The notes beneath the pieces were generated by a model that was not told the origin of the DNA, did no database searches, and saw only the letters and a program-made list of their open reading frames with translations. Below are positions 15,113-24,905 of a stretch of DNA of 64,000 nt, in pieces (within the stretch, counting starts at the first letter, position 1; the number at the start of each line of letters is the position of its first letter). The position numbers and the translations under genes were made by a program. The stretch is from Streptomyces cyanogenus (GTDB taxonomy: Bacteria > Actinomycetota > Actinomycetes > Streptomycetales > Streptomycetaceae): contig NZ_CP071839.1 in NCBI RefSeq assembly GCF_017526105.1, positions 2,346,501 through 2,410,500 on the forward strand, read 5' to 3'.

Positions 15113-15167
15113 GGCTGTCGTAGTGCTCTCTTTCCTGAGTAAGACGTCTGCTGGTGAGGGGGCGGCC

Positions 15168-16589
15168 TTAACCGACCGCGCCCTCCATCTGCAGCTCGAT
15201 CAGCCGGTTGAGCTCCAGCGCGTACTCCATGGGCAGCTCCTTGGCGATCGGCTCGACGAAGCCGCGCACGATCATCGCCATGGCCTCGTCCTCGGACAGG
15301 CCCCGGCTCATCAGGTAGAAGAGCTGGTCCTCGGAGACCTTGGAGACGGTGGCCTCGTGGCCCATGGACACGTCGTCCTCGCGGACGTCGACGTACGGGT
15401 ACGTGTCGGACCGGGAGATGGTGTCCACCAGCAGCGCGTCGCACAGCACGTTGGACTTCGACCCGGCGGCGCCCTCGCCGATCTCGATCAGACCGCGGTA
15501 GGACGTACGGCCGCCACCGCGCGCGACCGACTTGGAGACGATGTTGGAGGAGGTGTTCGGCGCCATGTGGACCATCTTGGCGCCGGCGTCCTGGTGCTGC
15601 CCCTCGCCCGCGAAGGCGATGGACAGGGTCTCGCCCTTGGCGTGCTCGCCCATCAGGTAGACGGCCGGGTACTTCATCGTCACCTTGGAGCCGATGTTGC
15701 CGTCGATCCACTCCATGGTCGCGCCCTCGTAGGCCACGGCGCGCTTGGTGACCAGGTTGTAGACGTTGTTCGACCAGTTCTGGATGGTCGTGTAACGGCA
15801 GCGGGCGTTCTTCTTGACGATGATCTCGACGACCGCGGAGTGCAGCGAGTCCGACTTGTAGATCGGGGCCGTGCAGCCCTCGACGTAGTGCACGTAGGCA
15901 CCCTCGTCGACGATGATCAGGGTCCGCTCGAACTGGCCCATGTTCTCCGTGTTGATGCGGAAGTAGGCCTGGAGCGGGATCTCGACGTGGACGCCCGGCG
16001 GGACGTAGATGAAGGAGCCGCCGGACCACACGGCGGTGTTCAGCGCGGCGAACTTGTTGTCGCCGGCCGGGATCACCGTGCCGAAGTACTCCTTGAAGAG
16101 CTCCGGGTGCTCCTTCAGCGCGGTGTCGGTGTCGAGGAAGATGACGCCCTGCTCCTCCAGGTCCTCGCGGATCTGGTGGTAGACGACCTCCGACTCGTAC
16201 TGGGCGGCGACACCGGCGACGAGGCGCTGCTTCTCGGCCTCCGGGATGCCCAGCTTGTCGTAGGTGTTCTTGATGTCCTCGGGCAGGTCCTCCCAGGACT
16301 CCGCCTGCTTCTCCGTGGAGCGCACGAAGTACTTGATGTTGTCGAAGTCGATGCCCGAGAGGTCGGAGCCCCAGTTCGGCATCGGCTTCTTCTCGAAGAG
16401 CTTCAGGCCCTTCAGGCGCAGCTTGGTCATCCACTCCGGCTCGGACTTCTTGCCCGAGATGTCGCGGACGACGTCCTCGTTGAGGCCGCGCCTGGCGGAG
16501 GCACCGGCCACGTCGGAGTCGGCCCAGCCGTATTCGTACTTGCCCAGGCCCTCGAGTTCGGGGTGGGCAGTCTCCGTGGGGAGAGTCAT
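15168..16589 (-). CDS. sufB: SufB Fe-S assembly scaffold protein
   Basis: A 473-residue SufB, the scaffold subunit on which the cluster forms. Typical segments are present: [40 protein letters not shown] with its conserved Cys, and [16 protein letters not shown] near the end. Start ATG 16589 overlaps the sufR stop (ATGA), so the repressor and the operon share one transcript. No intein interrupts it. Confidence 0.95.
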   Translation of the reverse strand: MTLPTETAHPELEGLGKYEYGWADSDVAGASARRGLNEDVVRDISGKKSEPEWMTKLRLKGLKLFEKKPMPNWGSDLSGIDFDNIKYFVRSTEKQAESWEDLPEDIKNTYDKLGIPEAEKQRLVAGVAAQYESEVVYHQIREDLEEQGVIFLDTDTALKEHPELFKEYFGTVIPAGDNKFAALNTAVWSGGSFIYVPPGVHVEIPLQAYFRINTENMGQFERTLIIVDEGAYVHYVEGCTAPIYKSDSLHSAVVEIIVKKNARCRYTTIQNWSNNVYNLVTKRAVAYEGATMEWIDGNIGSKVTMKYPAVYLMGEHAKGETLSIAFAGEGQHQDAGAKMVHMAPNTSSNIVSKSVARGGGRTSYRGLIEIGEGAAGSKSNVLCDALLVDTISRSDTYPYVDVREDDVSMGHEATVSKVSEDQLFYLMSRGLSEDEAMAMIVRGFVEPIAKELPMEYALELNRLIELQMEGAVG

Positions 16590-17320
16590 GCGGGGTTCCT
16601 CCCGGCCGTGCTTGCAGGTGCGTCAGTGGAAATCTTGGGGATGAACGTCGTGCAGACGCCGTCGCCGTGCGCGATGGTCGCCAGTCGCTGGACGTGGGTC
16701 CCCAGCAGCTCGGCGAAGATCTCCGTCTCCGCCTCGCACAGCTGCGGGAACTGTTCCGCGACGTGGGCGACCGGGCAGTGGTGCTGGCAGAGCTGCTCGC
16801 CGACCGGTGCGCTGCGCGCCGTAGCAGCGTACCCGTCGACACTCAAGGCCTTGGCCAGCGCTTCGGCGCGTTTGTCGGGCGTCACCGCTTCGATCGCCTT
16901 GCGGTACGCGCTCGCCTGGGCGGCGATCCGGGCGCGGGCGAAGGCGGCGACCGCCTCGGGGCCGCCCTCCCGCTCGGCGATCCAGCGCAGCGCGTCCGCG
17001 GCGAGCTTGTCGTACGACTGGTCGAAGGCGTCCCGGCCGCAGTCCGTGAGCGCGAAGACCTTGGCGGGGCGGCCACGCGTGCGCGCGCCGTACACCCGCT
17101 GCTCGCGGGCCTCCACGACGTCGTCGGCGACCAGCGCGTCCAGGTGACGCCGGACGGCCGCCTGGGTCAGTCCCAGCCGGCCGGCGAGTTCGGCGACGGT
17201 CGACGGACCGTGGTCCAGGATGGACCGCGCGACCCGGTTGCGCGTGGAGCGCTCACCGGTCGCTAGCTCCTCCTGGGGGGCACCCGTGGGGGTCTCCCGA
17301 GCCTCGCCGACGTTTTTCAC
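16586..17320 (-). CDS. sufR: SufR Fe-S-sensing repressor of the suf operon
   Basis: From GTG 17320 the product has 244 residues: a winged HTH at about 27-90 ([22 protein letters not shown]) and a C-terminal Fe-S domain with C178 and C182 ([11 protein letters not shown]), C195 (FPQLCEAE) and C223 (GVCTTF). The spacing equals that of mycobacterial SufR. An upstream frame to 17356 has no ribosome site, whereas a -35 TTGTCA and a -10 AACAAT place the transcript start at this GTG, so the mRNA is probably leaderless. Holo-SufR represses the suf operon; loss of the cluster derepresses it. Confidence 0.92.
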   Translation of the reverse strand: MKNVGEARETPTGAPQEELATGERSTRNRVARSILDHGPSTVAELAGRLGLTQAAVRRHLDALVADDVVEAREQRVYGARTRGRPAKVFALTDCGRDAFDQSYDKLAADALRWIAEREGGPEAVAAFARARIAAQASAYRKAIEAVTPDKRAEALAKALSVDGYAATARSAPVGEQLCQHHCPVAHVAEQFPQLCEAETEIFAELLGTHVQRLATIAHGDGVCTTFIPKISTDAPASTAGRNPA

Positions 17321-17356
17321 AACGCCATTGTTGCGTAATTCCGCGGAGCCTGACAA
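17320..17356 (-). promoter_or_regulatory. suf operon promoter with SufR operator CAAC-N6-GTTG
   Basis: The palindrome CAACGCCATTGTTG at 17320-17333 overlaps the proposed -10 (17332-17327). The -35 TTGTCA is at 17356-17351 with 18-bp spacing. A CAAC-N6-GTTG operator is, to my knowledge, the site described for Streptomyces SufR. The overlap explains autorepression. Confidence 0.75.
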
Positions 17357-17392
17357 GCGCGGTCCGGATCACCGCACGGTGCCCTGCGTCAC

Positions 17393-17411
17393 TTAGGCAA
17401 ACCTAATCCGA
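17393..17411. promoter_or_regulatory. Iron-box-like site (DmdR/IdeR type)
   Basis: TTAGGCAAACCTAATCCGA matches the 19-bp DtxR/IdeR consensus at 14 of 19 positions and contains the exact palindrome TTAGGCAAACCTAA. It lies between sufR and the acetyltransferase gene, about 37 bp upstream of the suf -35. Confidence 0.55.
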
Positions 17412-17503
17412 CCTGCGGAAACGATCTCTGATCGATCGTTCCCAGAGCCGCCCGAGGCCTGTTCGGTAGCGTCCCGGCGCTCCGTCGGGAAGACTCACGA
17501 ACC

Positions 17504-18319
17504 ATGTCCGCACCCCCTCCGACCGGCCCTCTTGTCACCCGCGACACGCTCGCCGCAGGCTTGCGTCCACTCGGTGTCGAAAGCGGCGAAACCCTCCTCG
17601 TGCACTCCTCGCTCAGCTCCCTCGGCTGGGTCAACGGCGGCGCGGTCGCCGTCGTCCAGGCACTCCTCGACGTGCTCGGTCCCTCCGGCACCCTCGTCGT
17701 CCCGACCCAGACCGGCGACCAGTCCGATCCGGCCGTATGGGGGAACCCGCCGGTGCCCGCGGAGTGGTGGGACCGGATCCGCGCCACCATGCCCCCGTAC
17801 GACCCCCTGATCACCCCCTCGCTCGGGGTCGGCGTCGTCCCCGAGACCGTGCGGACCTGGCCCGGCGCCCTGCGCAGCGCGCACCCCCAGACCTCCTTCG
17901 CCGCGCTCGGCCCGCGCGCGCGGGAGATCACCGACGGCCACGCCACCGACTGCCGGCTCGGCGAGCGGAGCCCGCTGGCCCGGCTGGAGAAGCTCGGCGC
18001 CCGGGTGCTGCTGCTCGGCGCGGGCTACCACGCCTGCACCGCCTTCCACCTCGCCGAGTACCGGATCCCCGCGCCCCGCGTGGACGTCGGCCGGCCCGCT
18101 CCCGGCGGCGGCTGGGAGACCGTGGTCGAGGTCTCGATCACCTCCGACCGGTTCGACGAGCTGGGGCACGACTACGAACGGGACCGGCCCGTCGTGCGCG
18201 GCACGGTGGGCGCGGCGGACGTGCGGCTGTTCCCGCTGGCGGACGCCGTGGCCTACGCCGAGCGATGGCTGCCCCTGCACCGCCCTCGTGCGGAGGACTT
18301 CTCCCACCCCCACTCCTGA
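17504..18319 (+). CDS. Aminoglycoside 3-N-acetyltransferase (AAC(3)/YokD) family protein
   Basis: A 271-residue protein with the family features LLVHSSLSSLGWVNGGAVAVVQALLDVLGPSGTLVVPTQ near the N-terminus and LLLGAGYHACTAFHLAEY with the conserved His. It would use acetyl-CoA. Chromosomal Streptomyces members of this family do not all confer antibiotic resistance, and the true substrate is unknown. Start ATG 17504. It is divergent from the suf operon, with an iron-box-like site between. Confidence 0.88.
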   Translation: MSAPPPTGPLVTRDTLAAGLRPLGVESGETLLVHSSLSSLGWVNGGAVAVVQALLDVLGPSGTLVVPTQTGDQSDPAVWGNPPVPAEWWDRIRATMPPYDPLITPSLGVGVVPETVRTWPGALRSAHPQTSFAALGPRAREITDGHATDCRLGERSPLARLEKLGARVLLLGAGYHACTAFHLAEYRIPAPRVDVGRPAPGGGWETVVEVSITSDRFDELGHDYERDRPVVRGTVGAADVRLFPLADAVAYAERWLPLHRPRAEDFSHPHS

Positions 18320-18350
18320 GGGGCAAGCGGTCTCCCTAGACTCTGGTGCC

Positions 18351-19328
18351 ATGCGAAGTGAGCCCGCCCATCCGTCTCCCGACCACGCCCCCGCACGGAG
18401 ACGCTTCGCGGCGCACCCGCTCATCGAGGTCCGGGCCCTGGTGAAGCGGTACGGCACGAAGACCGCGGTGGACGGCCTCGACCTGGTGGCCGAGGCGGGC
18501 GTGACCGCCGTGCTCGGCCCCAACGGGGCGGGGAAGACGACCACGGTCGAGACCTGCGAGGGGTACCGGAAGCCGGATTCCGGCACCGTGCGCGTCCTGG
18601 GTCTCGACCCCGTCCGGGACTCCGCCGAGCTGCGGCCCCGCATCGGCGTGATGCTCCAGTCCGGCGGTGTCTACTCGGGTGCCCGCGCCGACGAGATGCT
18701 CCGGCACGTCGCGAAGCTGCACGCGCACCCGCTGGACGTCGACGCCCTCATCGAACGCCTCGGCCTCGGCTCCTGCGGCCGGACCAGCTACCGCCGGCTC
18801 TCCGGCGGCCAGCAGCAGCGGCTGGCGCTCGCCATGGCCGTCGTGGGCCGTCCCGAACTGGTCTTCCTGGACGAGCCGACCGCCGGCCTGGACCCGCAGG
18901 CCCGCCGCGCCACCTGGGACCTGGTCCGGGACCTGCGCGCCGACGGCGTCTCGGTGATCCTCACCACGCACCACATGGACGAGGCCGAGCAGCTCGCCGA
19001 CGACGTCGCGATCATCGACGGCGGCCGGGTCATCGCCCAGGGCTCCCCGGAGGAGCTGTGCAAGGGCGGCGCCGAGAACACCCTGCGCTTCACCGGCCGG
19101 CCCGGGCTCGACGTCGGCTCCCTGCTCAAGGCGCTCCCGGCCGACTGCACGGCCGCCGAGCTGACCCCGGGCTCCTACCGGGTCGTCGGCAAGGTCGACC
19201 CCCAGCTGCTGGCCACGGTCACCTCCTGGTGCGCGCAGCACGGGGTGATGCCGGACCGGATCTCGGTGGAGCGGCACACCTTGGAGGACGTCTTCCTGGA
19301 GCTGACCGGCAAGGAGCTGCGCTCGTGA
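18351..19328 (+). CDS. ABC transporter ATP-binding protein (DrrA-type)
   Basis: A 325-residue nucleotide-binding subunit of an ABC-2 exporter. Walker A GPNGAGKTTT follows TAVLGPNGAG, the signature is RLSGGQQQRLALAMA, and Walker B is ELVFLDEPTAGLDP. The C-terminal extension ending ERHTLEDVFLELTGKELRS is typical of drug-resistance ATPases. Start ATG 18351; TAGACT at 18337-18342 is a -10-like box just upstream, so the mRNA may be leaderless. It overlaps the permease gene (GTGA). Confidence 0.92.
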   Translation: MRSEPAHPSPDHAPARRRFAAHPLIEVRALVKRYGTKTAVDGLDLVAEAGVTAVLGPNGAGKTTTVETCEGYRKPDSGTVRVLGLDPVRDSAELRPRIGVMLQSGGVYSGARADEMLRHVAKLHAHPLDVDALIERLGLGSCGRTSYRRLSGGQQQRLALAMAVVGRPELVFLDEPTAGLDPQARRATWDLVRDLRADGVSVILTTHHMDEAEQLADDVAIIDGGRVIAQGSPEELCKGGAENTLRFTGRPGLDVGSLLKALPADCTAAELTPGSYRVVGKVDPQLLATVTSWCAQHGVMPDRISVERHTLEDVFLELTGKELRS

Positions 19329-20092
19329 CCCTTGGTACGTACACCCCGAAGCCGGGTGCCGCACCGCTCCCCCGCATGATCGCGGCGCAGGCGGCGCTGG
19401 AGACCAGGATGCTGCTGCGCAACGGCGAGCAGCTGCTGCTGACGGTCGTCATCCCGACCCTGCTGCTGGTCCTCTTCAGCTCGGTCGACATCGTGGACAC
19501 CGGCAAGGGCGAGGCCGTCGACTTCCTGGCCCCCGGCGTCCTGGCGCTGGCCGTGATGTCGACGGCGTTCACCGGCCAGGCCATCGCCACCGGCTTCGAG
19601 CGCCGCTACGGCGTGCTGAAGCGGCTCGCCTCCTCGCCGCTGCCCCGCTGGGGCCTGATGACCGCCAAGACGGTCTCCGTGCTGGTCACGGAGGTCCTCC
19701 AGGTCGTCCTGCTGACCGTCATCGCCTTCGCCCTGGGCTGGTCCCCGCACGGCAACCCGGTGGCCGTCCTGCTTCTGCTGCTCCTCGGCACGGCCGCCTT
19801 CTCCGGGCTCGGCCTGCTGATGGCGGGCACGCTCAAGGCCGAGGCCACGCTGGCCGCCGCCAACCTGGCGTTCCTGCTCCTCCTCGTGGGCGGCGGGGTC
19901 GTCGTGCCGCTGGAGAAGTTCGGCTCTACGGGGCAGCAGGTGCTCGGGCTGCTGCCGATCTCCGCCCTGTCCGACGGCCTGCGGGACGTGCTCCAGCACG
20001 GCGCCGGCACGCCCTGGGGCGACCTGGGGATCCTCGCCGTCTGGGCGGTGGCCGGGCTGGCCGCTGCCGGAAGGTTCTTCCGCTGGGAGTGA
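19325..20092 (+). CDS. ABC-2 type transporter permease
   Basis: GTG 19325 overlaps the ATPase stop. The 255-residue protein has about six hydrophobic segments (LLLTVVIPTLLLVLFSSV, FLAPGVLALAVMSTAFTGQA, VLQVVLLTVIAFALGW, VAVLLLLLLGTAAFSGLGLL, and two more) and the ABC-2 signature region. It forms an exporter with the upstream ATPase. The substrate is unknown; the position before heme A synthase is conserved in Streptomyces, but no direct functional link is shown. Confidence 0.9.
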   Translation: MTLGTYTPKPGAAPLPRMIAAQAALETRMLLRNGEQLLLTVVIPTLLLVLFSSVDIVDTGKGEAVDFLAPGVLALAVMSTAFTGQAIATGFERRYGVLKRLASSPLPRWGLMTAKTVSVLVTEVLQVVLLTVIAFALGWSPHGNPVAVLLLLLLGTAAFSGLGLLMAGTLKAEATLAAANLAFLLLLVGGGVVVPLEKFGSTGQQVLGLLPISALSDGLRDVLQHGAGTPWGDLGILAVWAVAGLAAAGRFFRWE

Positions 20093-20151
20093 CCGGCGCC
20101 GCACCCGCGGGAGCGACCCTCGTGAACGCGTGCACAAGCGGCGGGCCTACG

Positions 20152-21162
20152 ATGGTGCGCGTGCTCAAGCTGAACCGCGCCGACGCCGAAGCCGCCCTGC
20201 GCAACCCGCTCGCCTTCATCGCCGACCGCTGGACCCCGGATCCCCGGACCGTCCGGCGGGCGGCGCTCGCCGCGCTCGTGATGTCGGTGGTCATCGTCGC
20301 CACCGGCGGCGCCGTCCGCCTCACCGGCTCGGGACTCGGCTGCCCGACCTGGCCCACCTGCACCGACGACTCGCTGACCACCACCCGGGCCATGGGCTTC
20401 CACGGGGTCGTCGAGTTCGGCAACCGCATGCTGACGTACGTGCTGTGCGCGGCCGTCGGCTGGGCGATCATCGCGGCCCGCTCCCAGAAGCCCTGGCGGC
20501 GCGGCCTGACCCGGCTGGGCTGGGCCCAGTTCTGGGTCGTCATGGGCAACGCGGTGCTCGGCGGCATCGTCGTCCTGGTCGGCCTGAACCCGTACACGGT
20601 CGCCGCGCACTTCCTGCTCTCCACGGCGCTGATCGCCATCGCGACGGTGATGTGGCAGCGCACCCGGGAGGGCGACGGGGCGCCGCGTCCGCTGGTCGGC
20701 AAGGCGGTGCAGCAGCTGGTGTGGTTCCTGGTGGCCGCGTCCGCGCTGCTCATCGCGGTCGGCACGGTGGTGACCGGGGCCGGGCCGCACGCCGGCGACT
20801 CCAGCGAGGTGGAGCGCATCCCGATCGACTGGGAGACGGTCTCCAAGCTGCACGCGGTGCTCGCCTGGATCGTGGTGACGCTGACGTTCGCCCTGTGGTT
20901 CGTCCTGAAGGCGGTCGACGCCCCGCACGGCCCCCTGGCGCGGACGCGGGAGCTGTTCGTGGTCCTGCTCGCGCAGGGCGTGATCGGCTACGTGCAGTAC
21001 TTCACGCACCTGCCCGAGGTCCTGGTCGGCCTGCACATGCTCGGCTCGTGCCTGATCTGGATCGCCACCCTGCGCGTGCTGCTCTCGCTGCGCGAGCGCC
21101 CGGAGGCCGTCCTGGACCTGCCGGGCCCCTCGGCCGAGGTGACGGTCGGCACACGCGCGTGA
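20152..21162 (+). CDS. ctaA: Heme A synthase (Cox15/CtaA)
   Basis: A membrane protein of about 336 residues with eight hydrophobic segments. It oxidises the heme O methyl group to give heme A for cytochrome c oxidase. Conserved features include VIVATGGAVRLTGSGLGCPTWPTC with its paired Cys, the heme-ligand His in MGFHGVVEFGNRM, and further His in SKLHAVLAW and LVGLHMLGS. ATG 20152 follows a -10-like TACGAT (20148-20153), so GTG 20161 is an alternative leaderless start. It works with ctaB encoded nearby. Confidence 0.9.
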   Translation: MVRVLKLNRADAEAALRNPLAFIADRWTPDPRTVRRAALAALVMSVVIVATGGAVRLTGSGLGCPTWPTCTDDSLTTTRAMGFHGVVEFGNRMLTYVLCAAVGWAIIAARSQKPWRRGLTRLGWAQFWVVMGNAVLGGIVVLVGLNPYTVAAHFLLSTALIAIATVMWQRTREGDGAPRPLVGKAVQQLVWFLVAASALLIAVGTVVTGAGPHAGDSSEVERIPIDWETVSKLHAVLAWIVVTLTFALWFVLKAVDAPHGPLARTRELFVVLLAQGVIGYVQYFTHLPEVLVGLHMLGSCLIWIATLRVLLSLRERPEAVLDLPGPSAEVTVGTRA

Positions 21163-21163
21163 G

Positions 21164-21904
21164 TCACCCGTAGGTGGTGATCAACGCGTCGATCGCGGGC
21201 CCCAGGAACGCCCGGGTCGTCCGGGCGCGGTGGGTGAGCCAGTCGTCGGCGGCCGGGGCCGGGGTGTCGTAGCGGCGCCGGGCGATGTCGTCGACGACCT
21301 CGGGAGGAGCTCCGAGGGACGGGAGTTCGGCCAGGGCCTCGCGCTTGGTGATCAGCCGGCCGTCGCGGAGGGTCACGGTGGCCCGGGCGAAGGTCAGCAG
21401 GCCCAGGTCGACCCAGATGTCCTGCCGCCACAGCCGGGCCCTGTCCACCGCCGGCCGCCAGAAGCCGCGCTGGTCGCGTACGACGAAGTCGGCGAGCTGC
21501 GGGTCCGGAACCGGCGGCAGCAGCGCGCCCGGCGCCTCCCCGTGCAGCACGCGCCCGAAGTCGAGCAGTTCCCGACGGGTGACAGGGGTGACAGGGCGGC
21601 GCAGCAGCCCGTTGTGCGCCCAGGTCGGGTGGCGCCGCTCGGGGTCGGCCAGCGTGGCCGGGGCCAGATAGCTGCAGTGCAGCTTCGCGGCGAGCGGCCC
21701 GGCGGCGCGCAGCCGGTGGTGCAGGGCCGCCACCTGCCAGGCCCGCTTCGGCCCGAGCGGCCCGGGCAGGACGGCGATGAGGTCCAGGTCGCTGCGCCCC
21801 TCCTGGTAGTCGCCGCCGGCCAGGGAGCCGTGGGCCCACAGGGCGAGGGGACGTAAGGGCGCGAGGCCGCGCAGGAAGGCGTCGAGCAGCGTGTCGGTCG
21901 GCAT
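21164..21904 (-). CDS. Nucleotidyltransferase-domain protein
   Basis: From ATG 21904 the product has 246 residues. The nucleotidyltransferase motif WAHGSLAGGDYQEGRSDLDLIAV (GS-x9-DLD) sits at about residues 23-45 and supplies the metal-binding Asp pair. The remainder resembles kanamycin-nucleotidyltransferase-like or minimal NTase proteins. The target of nucleotide transfer is unknown. It is convergent with ctaA: their stop codons are 1-2 bases apart with no terminator between. Confidence 0.82.
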   Translation of the reverse strand: MPTDTLLDAFLRGLAPLRPLALWAHGSLAGGDYQEGRSDLDLIAVLPGPLGPKRAWQVAALHHRLRAAGPLAAKLHCSYLAPATLADPERRHPTWAHNGLLRRPVTPVTRRELLDFGRVLHGEAPGALLPPVPDPQLADFVVRDQRGFWRPAVDRARLWRQDIWVDLGLLTFARATVTLRDGRLITKREALAELPSLGAPPEVVDDIARRRYDTPAPAADDWLTHRARTTRAFLGPAIDALITTYG

Positions 21905-21943
21905 CGCCCCAGTCTGGACAGCGCGCGCCGCCCTGTACATCCC

Positions 21944-23056
21944 TCACTCCAGTCCGTACACCCGGCGCGCGTTGTCCGCCGCGATCATCCGGGCCACCCG
22001 CTGGGCGTCCTCCAGGCACCAGGCGCCCTCCGCGACCCAGCCGCCCAGCACCCGGCCCAGGGCCTCCCGGAACAGGCGGGCGCCGACGACGTGCAGCTCC
22101 GGCAGGCCCCGGGCGCCGGTGGAGAAGAGGATCTTGCCGAAGGGGGCCAGCTCCAGGATCTCGGCGAGGACCGTGGCCGCCCGGGCGCCGGTGCGCACGA
22201 GCGCGGCGCCCGAGTCGGCGTAGACGTGCGGGAAGACCCCGGCCAGGTGCGCGGCGTGGCGGTGGTACGGATAGCCGTGCAGCAGGACGAGGTCGGTGCC
22301 CAGGCCGGCGGTGGCCCGGACGAAGTCCGCGAGCAGCACCGGGTCCGTGCGGTCGATGCGCGAGCCGGGCTCGCCGAGGCCCGCGTGCAGTTGCAGGGGC
22401 AGCCCCGAGGCGATCGCGATCCACAGCAGGTGGCGCAGCAGTACGGCGTCCGTGAGCGGGCCGCCGACCCGCCGCCCGGCCAGCCAGCGGCCCGCCGCGC
22501 CCCGTACCTCCCCGGGTCCCGGCGGCTCGGGCGCGAGGGCCAGGCCGTGGCGCACGCCCGCGACGGAGGTGAAGGCGACGGCGGTCGCCGCGGCCCCGTG
22601 CACCGACTCGGCGAGGTTGGCCAGGAAGGACTCCACGGTGCCGGAGGTGTCGGCGACCTGCTCGGCGAGCGGCTCCAGCCGGATGATCTCGTGGGCCCGG
22701 GCCGCCGCGGCGGTGGCCAGCTCGGCGGGACCGGTGAGGTCGCCGGGCAGGCCCGAGTCGACCAGGTACGTCGTGATGCCGCTGCCGCGCAGCAGCCGGC
22801 GGCCCGCCTCCAGGGCGCCCAGTTCCCGACGCCGGGCCAGATAGCGGGCGGGCAGGCAGTGCGGTTCGAGGCCGAGCAGGGGCGGGCACCAGCGCCGTAC
22901 CGCGAAACCGGTCTGGGTGTCGAAGAGGGTGGTGCCCGGGGCCGGTGGCCCCTCGGTGCGGGCCAGCTGGGCCTCGAAGGTGCCGAGGCCCAGTTCCGTC
23001 CGCAGTACGCCGTGGCAGTACTGGTCCACGAGGGACGGCGTTTCGATCATCCCCAT
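21944..23056 (-). CDS. Amidohydrolase family protein (FluG-like)
   Basis: A 370-residue TIM-barrel metal-dependent hydrolase. Visible motifs are the N-terminal DQYCHGVL (in place of HxH), PLQLHAGLGEP, VLLHGYPYHRHAAHLA, and YADSG near the end. The sequence resembles the amidohydrolase part of fungal FluG. The substrate is unknown. The altered N-terminal motif (DQYCHG rather than HxH) could reduce metal binding. Start ATG 23056; the gene stands alone between the nucleotidyltransferase and a small conserved gene. Confidence 0.8.
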   Translation of the reverse strand: MGMIETPSLVDQYCHGVLRTELGLGTFEAQLARTEGPPAPGTTLFDTQTGFAVRRWCPPLLGLEPHCLPARYLARRRELGALEAGRRLLRGSGITTYLVDSGLPGDLTGPAELATAAAARAHEIIRLEPLAEQVADTSGTVESFLANLAESVHGAAATAVAFTSVAGVRHGLALAPEPPGPGEVRGAAGRWLAGRRVGGPLTDAVLLRHLLWIAIASGLPLQLHAGLGEPGSRIDRTDPVLLADFVRATAGLGTDLVLLHGYPYHRHAAHLAGVFPHVYADSGAALVRTGARAATVLAEILELAPFGKILFSTGARGLPELHVVGARLFREALGRVLGGWVAEGAWCLEDAQRVARMIAADNARRVYGLE

Positions 23057-23180
23057 CTCCCCGCGTGCGCCGGCTTCTCACCGGCCTAACGGGTGAACGG
23101 GGTGTGAGGTCGCGGATCAGCGCGCGACTGTTCGCGGGTCCGCGCGCCGTCCCGGGTCACGCGCTCGGTGACCGCGTCGT

Positions 23181-23501
23181 TCAGCCGCCCACCTGGATGC
23201 CGGCCATCCGCTTCCACTCGTACGGGCCCGTCTGCACCTTGGCCGCGAACTCGCCGTCGAAGGACTCGTGGACGGTGATGCCGGCCTTCTCCACCGCCTG
23301 CCGGGCGATCTCGGTGCTGGGGGCCACCAGGTCGCCCCAGCCGCCGTCCTCGCCGACGAGGACGATACGGGCGCCGCGTTCGCCGATGTGGGCCACCTGG
23401 CCCTCCGCGCCGCCGTGCGCCTTCGCGAAGGCGGTGATCCGGTGGGCGAGCCGGGACACCTTGCGCTCGGCCCGCGCGTCAACCTGCTGCGTGTCTGCCA
23501 T
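23181..23501 (-). CDS. Conserved hypothetical protein (106 aa)
   Basis: I know no function. The protein is soluble and small, and reads as a genuine conserved actinobacterial gene (HRITAFAKAHGGAEGQVAHIG; VLVGEDGGWGDLVAPS; AVEKAGITVHESF; PYEWKRMAGIQVGG). Start ATG 23501. It lies directly downstream of ctaB on the same strand, 70 bases after its stop. Confidence 0.75.
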   Translation of the reverse strand: MADTQQVDARAERKVSRLAHRITAFAKAHGGAEGQVAHIGERGARIVLVGEDGGWGDLVAPSTEIARQAVEKAGITVHESFDGEFAAKVQTGPYEWKRMAGIQVGG

Positions 23502-23570
23502 GCCCAGGATGCTACCGACGGGTAGATCAGCTGGCGAGATCAGGGCTCTGTGACATACGCCCGCCGCGCC

Positions 23571-24542
23571 TCAGCGCAGGAACGGGTCCACCGCGATCGC
23601 CACGAACAGCAGGGACACATAGGTGATGGACCAGTGGAAGAGCCGCATCTCCTTCAGCTTCGCGCCCGTGACCTCGGTCCTGGCCCGGTGCTGCAGGGCG
23701 TGCGCCTCCCACAGCCACCAGCCGCCCGAGGCGAGGGCCACGGCCGTGTAGAACCAGCCCGTGTAGCCGAGCGGGGTGAGCAGCAGCGAGACGGCGACCA
23801 TCACCCAGCTGTAGATGACGATCTGCCGGGCGACGACCTTGTTGGACGCGATGACCGGCAGCATCGGCACGCCCGCGCGCGCGTAGTCCTCCTTGACCTT
23901 CATGGACAGCGGCCAGTAGTGCGGCGGCGTCCAGAAGAAGATCACCATGAAGAGGATGAGCGGCGCCCAGGAGAGTGAGTTCGTCACGGCCGACCAGCCG
24001 ATCAGCACCGGCATGCAGCCCGCGATGCCGCCCCACACGATGTTCTGCGACGTACGCCGCTTGAGGATCATCGTGTAGACGACGACGTAGAAGAGGAGGG
24101 CCCCGAGCGAGAGCCAGGCGCTCAGCCAGTTGACGGTGAGGCCGAACAGCAGCGTCGAGACGACGGCCAGGGTGATGCCGAAGGCCAGGCACTCGCGCGG
24201 GCTGACCATGCCGGTCACCAGGGGCCGCTGCGAGGTGCGGTCCATCAGGGCGTCGATGTCCCGGTCGATGTACATGTTCAGCGCGTTGGCGCCGCCCGCG
24301 GACAGATAACCGCCGAGGCAGGTGAGAAGGACCAGCCCGAGGTCGGGCACGCCCTGCTGCGCCAGGAACATCACCGGAACGGTGGTGATGAGCAGCAGCT
24401 CGATGATCCGCGGCTTGGTCAGAGCCACGAACGCCTTGACACGGGCCCCGAACGGCCGGTGAACCGGGCTCTGGCTCGCACCAGCCAGCACACCCCCAGG
24501 ACGGGATTCGACGGCCGTCACGCACACCCCTGACAGAGACAT
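23571..24542 (-). CDS. ctaB: Protoheme IX farnesyltransferase (heme O synthase)
   Basis: A 323-residue UbiA-superfamily membrane enzyme that adds farnesyl to heme B to make heme O. The Asp-rich prenyl-diphosphate motif is [18 protein letters not shown], and the second conserved region is [21 protein letters not shown]. About eight to nine hydrophobic segments are visible. Start at 24542 is the annotated frame start; an internal start nearer [10 protein letters not shown] is possible. It provides substrate to heme A synthase (20152-21162). Confidence 0.92.
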   Translation of the reverse strand: MSLSGVCVTAVESRPGGVLAGASQSPVHRPFGARVKAFVALTKPRIIELLLITTVPVMFLAQQGVPDLGLVLLTCLGGYLSAGGANALNMYIDRDIDALMDRTSQRPLVTGMVSPRECLAFGITLAVVSTLLFGLTVNWLSAWLSLGALLFYVVVYTMILKRRTSQNIVWGGIAGCMPVLIGWSAVTNSLSWAPLILFMVIFFWTPPHYWPLSMKVKEDYARAGVPMLPVIASNKVVARQIVIYSWVMVAVSLLLTPLGYTGWFYTAVALASGGWWLWEAHALQHRARTEVTGAKLKEMRLFHWSITYVSLLFVAIAVDPFLR

Positions 24543-24905
24543 CCCAGCGAGCCTCCCCGTGTGAACTGACGGTAAGGGCTCGCGCGTACCACGCCACTTT
24601 AGACGTTGCCCATACCCCGGCCTTCGCGGGGGTGGGGTCGTGTTGGAGCACGTCCCATAAGAGGGGAGCGGGCACTCGATTGAGCGCTCAGATGACCGCC
24701 TCCGTATTCATGTGCCGAACGGCTTGTCGGCCGGTCGGGAGGCGGATCGCACCGAGTCCCGGCAGTCTGGAAACACTCGAAAAAACGCACGTCCTTACGG
24801 GGGTAGGCTCGACAACGGCCGGTGGGCGACAAGCCCCCCGGCGGCCGGGTGGGCGCATGCCCCGACGACCGGCGACCGACATGTGGAGAGGAGCCCTGAC
24901 CCAGG
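24543..24905. other. Divergent promoter region of ctaB and the pentose phosphate operon
   Basis: 363 bases with no supported gene between leftward ctaB and rightward tkt. I could not assign a firm -35/-10 pair. GGAGAGGAG at about 24883-24891 is the best ribosome site for tkt, though rather far from its GTG. Confidence 0.5.

Noticed and set aside
14601..17147. Plus-strand open frame of 848 codons
   Set aside because: Antisense shadow of sufD, sufB and sufR. High third-position GC in Streptomyces keeps such frames open.
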